NCBI GenBank assembly: GCA_046710875.1
Contig: JBKEHQ010000011.1
Coordinates: 1-27,640, forward strand
From: MGIIb-O3 sp046710875
GTDB lineage: Archaea > Thermoplasmatota > Poseidoniia > Poseidoniales > Thalassarchaeaceae
Length of the DNA stretch: 27,640 nucleotides
Direction: 5' to 3'
How positions within the stretch are numbered: the first letter of the stretch is position 1; each line of letters begins with the position of its first letter. Under the pieces are notes generated by a model, which searched no databases, was not told the DNA's origin, and worked only from the letters and a program-made list of their open reading frames with translations. Positions 7,598 to 15,400 of this stretch are shown piece after piece. The position numbers were made by a program, and so were the translations under genes.

Positions 7598-8455
7598 ATG
7601 GTACCAGAGGAGGCAACGGTTAACAGTGATTTAGTTTCATTAAGAAATATGAAAGACGCGCCGGTAGTGGAAGTTGATGATGATGTTGATGCTGCAGGGG
7701 CTTTAGTGGTCAATTGTTTTCCATCCGTAGGATTTGTAAGTAGCATTGTAGCTCACTACCTGATTGATAAACTGGAGTTGCGATTAGTTGGGGGTGTGAA
7801 TCATTCAAAACTTCCTCCAATGTGCTTAGTGCAAGATGGTAAACCCCTTCCGCCTCTGAGATTTTATACTGGTGAACCAATTTGTAAATTAGATAAGTGC
7901 GATAAAATAATATTAATTATATCTGAAGTTAAGATTGAAAATCAAATAAAAATGAGTCTCGCCCGTAGTCTGATTGATTGGACAATGGAATCTAAATCGG
8001 GAATATCAATAATGATTGATTCGTTTACTAAAGGTGATTCAGAAGGACATACAATATTAGATGATGATAACATAGATACTACTATGCTTGGAATAGGATC
8101 TACCGATTCTGCAATTAAAATGTTAAAGGACATTGGGTTACCCCTCCTTAAACACGGCTTAGTTGGTGGAATGACGGGAGTTATGCTTGGAGAAAGCAGG
8201 CGTAGGGGCATAGATTCACTTGCTATTCTTGCTGAATCTAATGGTGGACCAATGAAAGGTCAGCCATTTCCTGATGCTAGGGCTGCAGCTAGAATAATTG
8301 AGTGCCTAGATGGCTTATTACCGGCCATTCACCTTGATCCTGAGCCATTACTTGAAGAAGCTAAAAGAATAGAGAAACAAATACGAGATATGATGGCAAT
8401 AAATCTAAATTCATCAATAGATGATAATAATGGGCCCGAATCAATGTTTGGTTAA
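7598..8455 (+). CDS. PAC2-family protein (archaeal proteasome assembly chaperone-like)
   Basis: The protein matches the PAC2 fold, whose archaeal members (PbaB type) bind 20S proteasome subunits and help assembly. Visible features are the opening VNCFPSVGFVSSIVAHYLID, the LPPMCLVQDG and PLPPLRFYTG strands, the DKIILIISEV strand and the central Gly-rich GLVGGMTGVMLGE, all in family order. Length is 285 residues from this start. A GTG six bases upstream (7592) is also in frame and would overlap the divergent nuclease gene; I prefer ATG 7598. A GAGGAG at codons 4-5 is unlikely to serve a later start. The gene ends four bases before the convergent ligase gene. No proteasome genes are in the window, so the partner is inferred from the family. 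Confidence 0.8.
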   Translation: MVPEEATVNSDLVSLRNMKDAPVVEVDDDVDAAGALVVNCFPSVGFVSSIVAHYLIDKLELRLVGGVNHSKLPPMCLVQDGKPLPPLRFYTGEPICKLDKCDKIILIISEVKIENQIKMSLARSLIDWTMESKSGISIMIDSFTKGDSEGHTILDDDNIDTTMLGIGSTDSAIKMLKDIGLPLLKHGLVGGMTGVMLGESRRRGIDSLAILAESNGGPMKGQPFPDARAAARIIECLDGLLPAIHLDPEPLLEEAKRIEKQIRDMMAINLNSSIDDNNGPESMFG

Positions 8456-8459
8456 TATT

Positions 8460-10610
8460 TTAGAAATCACCAAGGGTAGTTTGCCCCTCATTGGGTAGAG
8501 TCTGCAGAATCTCTAAACCAATTAGTGACGATAGTTGTTCTTCTGATATTATTTGAACTCCTAAACGATTTGCCTTATCTAATTTGGAACCAGCAGATTC
8601 ACCTGCCAATAAGTAATCTAAATTCCCTGATATTGATGTCTGAACTTTGCCTCCCTCAGATTTAATCGAAAGTGCTATTTCCTTTCTTGGTCTACTCAAG
8701 GTTCCAGTTATACAAAACGTCTTTCCAATTAATTTACCAGATATTGAAGTTTCTACTTCTTCTGATATATTCAAATGCTCTTTTAAATCTAAGACAACAT
8801 TCATTCTTAGTGCTAATCCATCTAAAATTAATTTTGCAACAATTTCTCCAATTCCATCTATTGAAACTAATGTAGTTAACGCATGATTCAACTTTGGAAT
8901 ATTTCCGTCAGTATCCTTTATTGGATTTGCATCTTTAATTTTAACTAAATTAATTAATTTTTCAAAAGATTTTACTTTAGATGCTATTAATGCTGCTATC
9001 TCAGGTCCAATTCGCGGTAATCCAAGGGCAGAAAGAAATTGTACTAAAGTCATAGATTTACTTTTTTCGATCTCTTCAATTACATTATTTGCTGATTTAG
9101 TTGCCATTCGTTCTAATGTTATTAAATCTGAGATATTTAATCGATATAAATCTGCTAGGTTGGAGACTAGGTTAGAGGAACATAATTGTTCTACAAGCTT
9201 TTCACCTATTCCATCCATTTCTAAATATCTACACCAATATAGGATTGTACGTTCTAATCTTGAAGGGCAGGAGAGATTTCCACAACGAATAAATGCACCA
9301 TCTTCCAGTAATTTACTATCGCAACGAGGGCAATAACTCGGGATTTTAATTTTAATACTGTTTGGTAGATTTTCATTAAATGGGGTTCCATCTGCGTGAT
9401 TGCGATTTAATATATCTGAAGTTGTTGCACGACCTAAAACTTCAATAATTTTTGGAATAACGTCCCCGCGCCTTACAATACGTATTCTATCTCCTATTTT
9501 GATACCAAGACGTATTACCTCTCCTCGATTATGTAAGGTCGTATTCTCTACCGTTACTCCTGAAACTACTACTGGTGCGACCCTTGAAACAGGAGTAACG
9601 TTACCAGTCCTTCCTACTTGCCACTCCACGTCCATTAGAACAGTTATTGCTTCTTCAGGAGGAAATTTCCATGCAAGCGCCCATCTTGGATGATGGGCGG
9701 TCATTCCCAATAGTTCTCTTTTGTCTAATCTATCTAATTTAATGACAATTCCATCTATTTCCCAATCTGCCTCAATCCTCTTATCTGTCCAATATTTAAT
9801 TGCAGACATTACTTCACTGGCTGTTGATTCATCATCCAAGCCTTGGGCTAAATGTTTTCCTGCTACTTCAATTCCGATACTAATTAGCCAATTAATTATT
9901 TCAGAATCATATATGAATTTAGGAGGTTTTGGACTGTCTGGATGTCGATGTTCTCTATTAGGAAATTCAGCACTATACGCTAAAAAAATTAGATCTTCAG
10001 GCTTCCCTTTTCCTGATTCAATAGTTTTTTGTCGCAAAGATCCTGCTGCCAAATTTCTTGGATTTGGAGCTATTTTTGAATATTTTTCTCGAAATATTTC
10101 CAAAGGCATGACAACTTCGCCTCGAATATGGCAATCTCCTGTCCAATTTATTGATTCTGGAACGTTAGATATTCTACGTGCATTAGCAGTAATGTCTTCA
10201 CCTCGTATTCCACTCCCCCTAGTTGCCGCTCGGACAAGTCTACCTCTTCTGTATTCCAACGATAAAGCAGAACCATCGAGTTTAGGTTGGCAAACAAACC
10301 TACGGCCATTTGCAGTAGTTTGAGAAATATAATGAATTACTTCTTCGTGTTTAGATGCTTTATCGAGACTAAGCATTGGGAATAGGTGATTAACTTTTAT
10401 AGATCCTGGAGGAGGATCTGAGCCCACTCTTTGAAGCTGAGGATTATTTGGAGATAGTTGTTGCAATTCATTCCATAAAATATCAAATTCAGCATCAGAA
10501 AGCTCTGGTTCTGCCTTATTGTAGTATAGGTCTGAATGGTATGATATGAGATCTACTAATTCGATAATTCGAACTGATGAGGGCCCGCCTAGTGGACTCT
10601 GTTCAACCAT
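8460..10610 (-). CDS. ligA: NAD+-dependent DNA ligase LigA (bacterial type) with PIP-like C-terminal tail
   Basis: Seals DNA nicks using NAD+. The 716-residue protein has the full bacterial layout. The Ia and adenylation domains come first, with the nucleotide-accepting lysine K110 in CQPKLDGSA and RGSGIRGEDIT after it. The OB fold follows (WQVGRTGNVTPVSRVAPV), then a four-cysteine zinc finger at about 427-450, helix-hairpin-helix repeats at about 460-615 and a BRCT domain at about 625-700 (GKTFCITGTL). It is about 45 residues longer than the E. coli enzyme. The last residues, QTTLGDF-stop, fit the short PCNA-interacting motif QxxLxxF that ends many archaeal replication proteins. Most archaea use ATP-dependent ligases instead; haloarchaea are known to carry a laterally acquired LigA-type enzyme. 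It lies between the PAC2 gene and tRNA-Pro. Confidence 0.96.
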   Translation of the reverse strand: MVEQSPLGGPSSVRIIELVDLISYHSDLYYNKAEPELSDAEFDILWNELQQLSPNNPQLQRVGSDPPPGSIKVNHLFPMLSLDKASKHEEVIHYISQTTANGRRFVCQPKLDGSALSLEYRRGRLVRAATRGSGIRGEDITANARRISNVPESINWTGDCHIRGEVVMPLEIFREKYSKIAPNPRNLAAGSLRQKTIESGKGKPEDLIFLAYSAEFPNREHRHPDSPKPPKFIYDSEIINWLISIGIEVAGKHLAQGLDDESTASEVMSAIKYWTDKRIEADWEIDGIVIKLDRLDKRELLGMTAHHPRWALAWKFPPEEAITVLMDVEWQVGRTGNVTPVSRVAPVVVSGVTVENTTLHNRGEVIRLGIKIGDRIRIVRRGDVIPKIIEVLGRATTSDILNRNHADGTPFNENLPNSIKIKIPSYCPRCDSKLLEDGAFIRCGNLSCPSRLERTILYWCRYLEMDGIGEKLVEQLCSSNLVSNLADLYRLNISDLITLERMATKSANNVIEEIEKSKSMTLVQFLSALGLPRIGPEIAALIASKVKSFEKLINLVKIKDANPIKDTDGNIPKLNHALTTLVSIDGIGEIVAKLILDGLALRMNVVLDLKEHLNISEEVETSISGKLIGKTFCITGTLSRPRKEIALSIKSEGGKVQTSISGNLDYLLAGESAGSKLDKANRLGVQIISEEQLSSLIGLEILQTLPNEGQTTLGDF

Positions 10611-10711
10611 AATTAGTGAGGAGGGGCGATGCCCTTCAATCCTCTCTTTCTATGCTAAAATAGACTAGGTTCATGAATTTGAATCAGCCTGTTAAAATTG
10701 AAGTAAATTAA

Positions 10712-10789
10712 TGGTGGGCCTGCCAGGATTTGAACCTGGGTCTCGCGACCCCCAGCCGCGAAGTATTGGCCAAGCTAACCTACAAGCCC
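10712..10789 (-). tRNA. tRNA-Pro (anticodon GGG), 3' CCA encoded
   Basis: On the minus strand the acceptor GGGCTTG pairs with CAGGCCC (one T-G pair), followed by discriminator A and encoded CCA (10712-10714). The T arm CCAGG-TTCAAAT-CCTGG is perfect. The anticodon stem CGCGG/TCGCG encloses the loop CTGGGGG, giving anticodon GGG for proline CCC/CCT. As in the tRNA-Arg of this window, the D stem has a T-T opposition at 13-22. It sits between RpoN and LigA. Confidence 0.93.
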
Positions 10790-10842
10790 CCATATGGTTT
10801 TTTAATAACGAAATAGTTCGTATTCAAAATATTGCCGGAAAA

Positions 10843-11052
10843 TTAAAGTTCTTCACGTGCAATACTGAAAGGAGCTACTTCATCAATTAAATCAATGTGT
10901 CCAACAAACATCCTTCGGCAACAGTATCTTCTAATACCTGCATCATCCAAGACTTTGCTAGTATCTCCTTCATTATCTAAAGCTTCTTTATATTTTGCAT
11001 ATACTTGGGCTATGACTTTACCACAGCTCCAACATCTAACTGGAATTAACAT
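10843..11052 (-). CDS. rpoN: DNA-directed RNA polymerase subunit N (Rpb10 homologue)
   Basis: Small zinc-binding subunit of the archaeal RNA polymerase that bridges the two largest assembly subunits. The 69-residue length is typical. The zinc ligands are C7 and C10 in RCWSCGKVI and the adjacent pair C44-C45 in RRYCCRRMF, the signature of Rpb10/RpoN. It lies 11 bases downstream of the S9 gene, in the conserved archaeal order L18e-L13-S9-RpoN, so it is the last protein gene of that operon here. RpoK, which often follows in other archaea, is absent and its place is taken by tRNA-Pro and ligA. The name must not be confused with bacterial sigma-54. Confidence 0.96.
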   Translation of the reverse strand: MLIPVRCWSCGKVIAQVYAKYKEALDNEGDTSKVLDDAGIRRYCCRRMFVGHIDLIDEVAPFSIAREEL

Positions 11053-11063
11053 ACTTCTTCACC

Positions 11064-11507
11064 TCATCTATACGACTTCTGCCATTTCTTACGGGCACCA
11101 CGTCCCATTTGATGCTTGGCTTCCTTTCTTCGTGGATCATTAACAAGTAATGTACGATCAAAACGAATATATTCATCTCTGAGTTCTTCATCATCGCCTT
11201 CTGCTCCGCCGTTCCATTTTACTAAACCGCGTGCAATGGCTGTTCTGATTGCGTCTACTTGGCCCATTTGCCCTCCCCCATGAACGTCTACTACGACATC
11301 AACTTTTGAAAGGCGGTCCATTGCATCAGCAATTTGAACAGGTTCTAATGCCTTTCTACGAGCTAAAGTTGGCTCCATAATATGCAGAGGTTGTCCGTTA
11401 ACGCGAACACGTCCCTGTCCTTTCTTTACTACAGCTCTAGCGATAGATGTTTTTCTCTTACCACTAGTAGTAACATTTGCTATTTTGCGTGATTTTTTTG
11501 CAGCCAT
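11064..11507 (-). CDS. rps9: 30S ribosomal protein S9 (uS9)
   Basis: Component of the small ribosomal subunit head whose C-terminal tail reaches the decoding P-site tRNA. The 147-residue protein shows the family blocks TTSGKRKTSIARAVVKKGQG, VRVNGQPLHIM, VVVDVHGGGQMGQVDAIRTA and the C-terminal DPRRKEAKHQMGRGARKKWQ with the invariant ending KSYR. A short Lys-rich N-terminal extension precedes the conserved core. Its ATG overlaps the L13 stop codon by one base (TAATG), so it is translationally coupled within the L18e-L13-S9-RpoN operon. Confidence 0.97.
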   Translation of the reverse strand: MAAKKSRKIANVTTSGKRKTSIARAVVKKGQGRVRVNGQPLHIMEPTLARRKALEPVQIADAMDRLSKVDVVVDVHGGGQMGQVDAIRTAIARGLVKWNGGAEGDDEELRDEYIRFDRTLLVNDPRRKEAKHQMGRGARKKWQKSYR

Positions 11508-11998
11508 TAATTGTCACCCCTGTTCCATCTACTCGCATCGACTCCTAGCGAAGAACTTATTTCACCTAATCGGATATATTTCAAAGGGAGAGGTCTGTCT
11601 AATTGAGTTGTATCTCCCCATTCATGCCCTTCTGGTAATTTATCTCCAGAAAGATTAGCTGGAAATCCAATCATAACTCTAAGGTCACGAAGAGCATTTC
11701 TTCCACTACTATTTTTTTGGTATGGTAGCATACCACGTACTGTACGCTTTAGTATTTGATCAGGCATTCTTGGAAAGAAAGGTCCTTTTCTTGGATGATT
11801 TAATTTATATTTGAAATCATAATCTGCTAATATAGCAGTTCTTGGGCCTGAAACTATTGCTTCCTCAGCATTTACTATAATTACTTTGTTTGGGGCACCA
11901 GATTTTCTTGCGGATAGTAGTTGCTTTGCAACCTTACTTGCAAGACGTCCGAGGACTTTGTCCTTGGCATCATAAACAAAGGTTGTTGATTCATCCAA
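11507..11998 (-). CDS. rpl13: 50S ribosomal protein L13 (uL13)
   Basis: Large-subunit protein involved in early 50S assembly. The 163-residue product carries recognisable uL13 blocks: VYDAKDKVLGRLASKVAKQL, VIIVNAEEAIVSG, RKGPFFPRMPDQILKRTVRG and the MLPYQKNSSGRNALRDLRV core. The C-terminal PLKYIRLGEISSSLG is the form found in archaeal and eukaryotic L13. The start overlaps the end of the L18e gene by eight bases and its stop overlaps the S9 start by one base, which marks tight coupling within the operon. Confidence 0.97.
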   Translation of the reverse strand: MDESTTFVYDAKDKVLGRLASKVAKQLLSARKSGAPNKVIIVNAEEAIVSGPRTAILADYDFKYKLNHPRKGPFFPRMPDQILKRTVRGMLPYQKNSSGRNALRDLRVMIGFPANLSGDKLPEGHEWGDTTQLDRPLPLKYIRLGEISSSLGVDASRWNRGDN

Positions 11999-12356
11999 GT
12001 ATTCTCACTCCTTTTCCATTTGGGTTTTCATTCATCAATTCGCGGATCGTCATTACACGACCCCCTGCGGCTTCTATCTTAGAGCGGGCACTGGAACTAA
12101 CACTGAAAGCTGCGACGTTGGCCTTTCCAAAGATATCTCCACTGCCTAGCAATTTACCAGGAACGAGAATCATTTCTTCGTCCTTAGCATATCGCGATAA
12201 GCGACTTAGGTTTGGTTGGGCCCAATTACTTCGGCTTGTTTCAAGCCTTAGAGCGACGTCTCGCCACAGTGCTGAGCCAGATGACCTGCTCTGGTCCTTC
12301 AAATCACTGATTAAAGTGATAAGGGACTGATTGGTCTTTCTGTTATTTTTACTCAT
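11991..12356 (-). CDS. rpl18e: 50S ribosomal protein L18e
   Basis: Archaeal/eukaryotic-type large-subunit protein, absent from bacteria, and a marker that this is archaeal DNA. From ATG 12356 the product is 121 residues, the usual size. Blocks such as LITLISDLKDQSRSSGSALW, LSRYAKDEEMILVPGKLLGSG and VAAFSVSSSARSKIEAAGG fit the family. A longer in-frame opening to 12452 exists but would add an unusual hydrophobic leader, and GAGGGAG lies just upstream of ATG 12356 as a ribosome binding site, so the short form is chosen. It is the first gene of the L18e-L13-S9-RpoN operon. Confidence 0.95.
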   Translation of the reverse strand: MSKNNRKTNQSLITLISDLKDQSRSSGSALWRDVALRLETSRSNWAQPNLSRLSRYAKDEEMILVPGKLLGSGDIFGKANVAAFSVSSSARSKIEAAGGRVMTIRELMNENPNGKGVRILG

Positions 12357-12432
12357 ATGACTCCCTCGACATTTGTTGGGTATCGCGGCCACCTTAGGTT
12401 GTGTTATCAATGCTACGGGAGTTCCAATAATG

Positions 12433-12441
12433 AAAATAAAG
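12433..12441 (-). promoter_or_regulatory. Candidate TATA element for the ribosomal operon
   Basis: On the minus strand CTTTATTTT lies about 80 bases before the L18e start, in the only intergenic space upstream of that operon. With the usual TATA-to-start spacing of about 25 bases it would give a leader of roughly 50 bases carrying the GAGGGAG ribosome binding site. No clear BRE purine run was confirmed, so this is a weak call. Confidence 0.25.
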
Positions 12442-12478
12442 TAAAATACCACTTAAAAGAGTGCAATTAACGTGTTCA

Positions 12479-15400
12479 TTATATCCTAAAATCATTGTTA
12501 TCAGATTCATCTTCCGCACCGGCAACTCTGACGTTTCCATCCGAGTCAATAAACTCTCCAGCCTTTATTGCAGCACCATATAATCCTGATTCATTAACAG
12601 CGCTGCGATTTAACATATTTTCTCCCAAGGCATTTGTAATACGAGTAATCATTTGTTGTAAAACTTGTATAGCGCGATCTCTTTGATCTGACCCTATTTC
12701 ATGATCAGAATACCTCGCTTCCTCAAATATTGAGAAAAATACATTCATTTCTTCTGGAGGTATTACTCCTGTTAGCATATTACTAATAACGTCCTCAAAT
12801 TCACGGGTTGTTTCGAATACTTTCTTCATAGCACCTTTAGACCTGAAGAATTTTATTAGATTCTTATAGCAGTCAAAGATAGCTTCAATATAGTTATTAG
12901 ATGCTTTTAGAGCCATTAAGGAATCCGTCAATATACCTCGGATAACTTCTATCTTACGCCTTTCACGATAATTCTGATACATTACTGCTCCAACTAGTGC
13001 AGCTACAGATATAGAAATTGCACTGATGATTAATATTTGAGACGTAAAGAAGCTTTGTTTACCAACATTTATATCTCCTCCAAGGGCAATTACAGGAGTG
13101 TTATTGAGATATTCTCCTTCAAAGAAAGCTGATTCCTGGAATTGTACTAAAACTCTCCATTTTCCATCTTCTGCGGTCTTTTCTAACTCCCCTGGTATTT
13201 CTTCAGCGGTGTATATAAAGCTGAAATTAGCAACACCTTGTTCATTGGTTATTAGATACTCAACATCATGGGTTTCCCAACCAGAACCGTTCCAATATTG
13301 TATTGTAAATACAACTTGCTCACCTTCAACTGTAATATCTAAGCGATCCCTAAGAATTGCAACCGCCCCCGATATCACATCTCCTTCTTGATATCCTTGA
13401 GGATTAGACCAATGTTCTTTGAGCAAAATATCTACTCTACTACGAACTAAAACTTCTACATCAACATAAGAGCTATTTACTACAGGATTAGATTCTGCCC
13501 TACATCCCCCTGGAATTTCTTTATCTGGCTCATATGCAACTCTAATTGTACGGAATCCTTCCAATTGGTTTCCATTAGGTTCAACACCTCTTCTGCTAGG
13601 GTTGTCCTCTGGGTCTCCTGAGTACCAAGAAACTTCTCCACTACCATCTTCTGTGACTATTGTTGCCATAGGCCTAGTATTTGTTTGTGGATCTAAATAT
13701 ATATTCAAACATTTCCCACCTATAGGATTCCCATTCGTTTGAATTAATGTAGCATCAAGATGGAATGCTTCTTTTAGGTACAAGACGTCAAATTTTGATC
13801 CATTAGAGAATTCATATTGTGTAAAATCAGATCTAAAAGGACCTATTTCTGAGATACTCAGGGATGAATTGGAAAATACCGGGAAGAATCTAGTTACTGA
13901 TTGATTTTCATACCTATATCTATCATTATTTTCATACGAATTAAATTCAACCCTTACCTTTGCTTGTCCGGCTTGAACGCCTGAAATTGGACAAATGATA
14001 GAAAAATTACCTGTAGAATCGGTGATTCCAGGAATACATGAAACAATTCCTTTATCTGTATTATCCATCTCATAAGTAACTCGAATTGCCCTATTATCGA
14101 GTAATCCACCTAATTCATCTGTCAATTGCCCAGTTACTATCATTGGCTTTTCAACTGCAATTCCAGTATTTGGGTCTATTTCAGAAGTATAAACAATTTG
14201 ATCATCGACATCTAATGCAGTTCTCCCAATTAAACTAAAGCCGTCTACTTGAAATTGCATAACTTTTCTAAAATGATCGTTATTTGTTACTAAAACGCAC
14301 GAATCCCATGCTCCTGATACAGTTAACATCTCTGCAACTATCGGCTCACATCCTTCATGTGGTAAATTTTCTTCAAATCTAAGAATTACATTCACTGGAC
14401 CAAATCCATCTGGAAGGAAAGAAAATGGATCATCACGCAATAATTGTGGATTTAGTACAATTTTGTGATTTATTGATCCAGCATTTGGACATAATTTTTC
14501 TACAATCTGTCTATGAACTCTATCTTCGAAATCTATTCCTTCTAGAATAACAGAAACTTCTCCACCTAAATCACCACATCCGGATAATGCTTGACCGAGA
14601 TCTTTATCAAATGCCGTCCTATTATCATCTGTAACTTGTGCTGTAAATTCCCAAATATCTCCACTAGAAAGAAGATTTGGCGTTGTACTCTGCAGATTTA
14701 TGAAGGTCCTTGAAACCACCCATAGATTTATTTCAGCAGAATTTCCCTCTCGGATTGAATCTCCTAAATACGTGTAGTCCAATGTGAAGTTTCCAAGTTG
14801 GTGCCCTTCATCTATAGTCAAATTAACTTTGAAGACGCCATTATTATCAGTAATAACCACATCACTCGAACCGTCTGCAGACCAAGTATAGTTAACTGGA
14901 ACTTCACGAACTGGTTGGAACGCATTGTCTATCAAACGTGCTTCAATAGTAGCATTCTGCCCTCGATATAAACGTGGTGTTGCTGTTAGTTGAAAGTCTG
15001 TTGTACCTATTACTGAAATATTACCAAAACTACCTACTGGAGCCAAAACTTGTGTTTGATTTCCAGTGAAATAATAATCTGAATTTGTAAAGCTGGTTTT
15101 AATTCCAAATGTTCCAGCGGGGAATTGAGAATACCACGTGTCATTAAATTCAAATCTTGCTTCCCCATCCACCATGTTTGGTCTTGCTACTCTCCTAGTT
15201 TCTCCACTTCCAGCAAATACTTGGTTACGATCATGATCAACTTGTAATGCCAGAGCATCACTGGCCCAAGGGGCAAATGTCCTATTCCATACCGTTCCTT
15301 CGACGTACCAGTCCTCACCGGTAAACATCTCTGGCACTATTTCACATCTAATTTGACTTGCTGGATCAGATGGATCTACAGCACCACATGGAGGTACATC

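Noticed and set aside
9400..10323. Long plus-strand open frames opposite ligA
   Set aside because: They are antisense shadows of the well-supported ligase frame and show no domain features.
10617..10658. Strong Shine-Dalgarno-like GAGGAGGGG followed by ATG on the plus strand upstream of ligA
   Set aside because: It opens a frame of only nine codons, and the spacing to the ATG is about two bases. It lies in the leader of the minus-strand ligase and is probably chance.
4026..10789. Region between the two tRNA genes as an integrated element
   Set aside because: No integrase, no direct repeat of either tRNA 3' end was seen, and base composition does not change across the borders.
12357..12452. 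N-terminal extension of L18e by 32 codons
   Set aside because: The extension is hydrophobic and unlike any L18e N-terminus, while a GAGGGAG ribosome binding site directly precedes the ATG at 12356.
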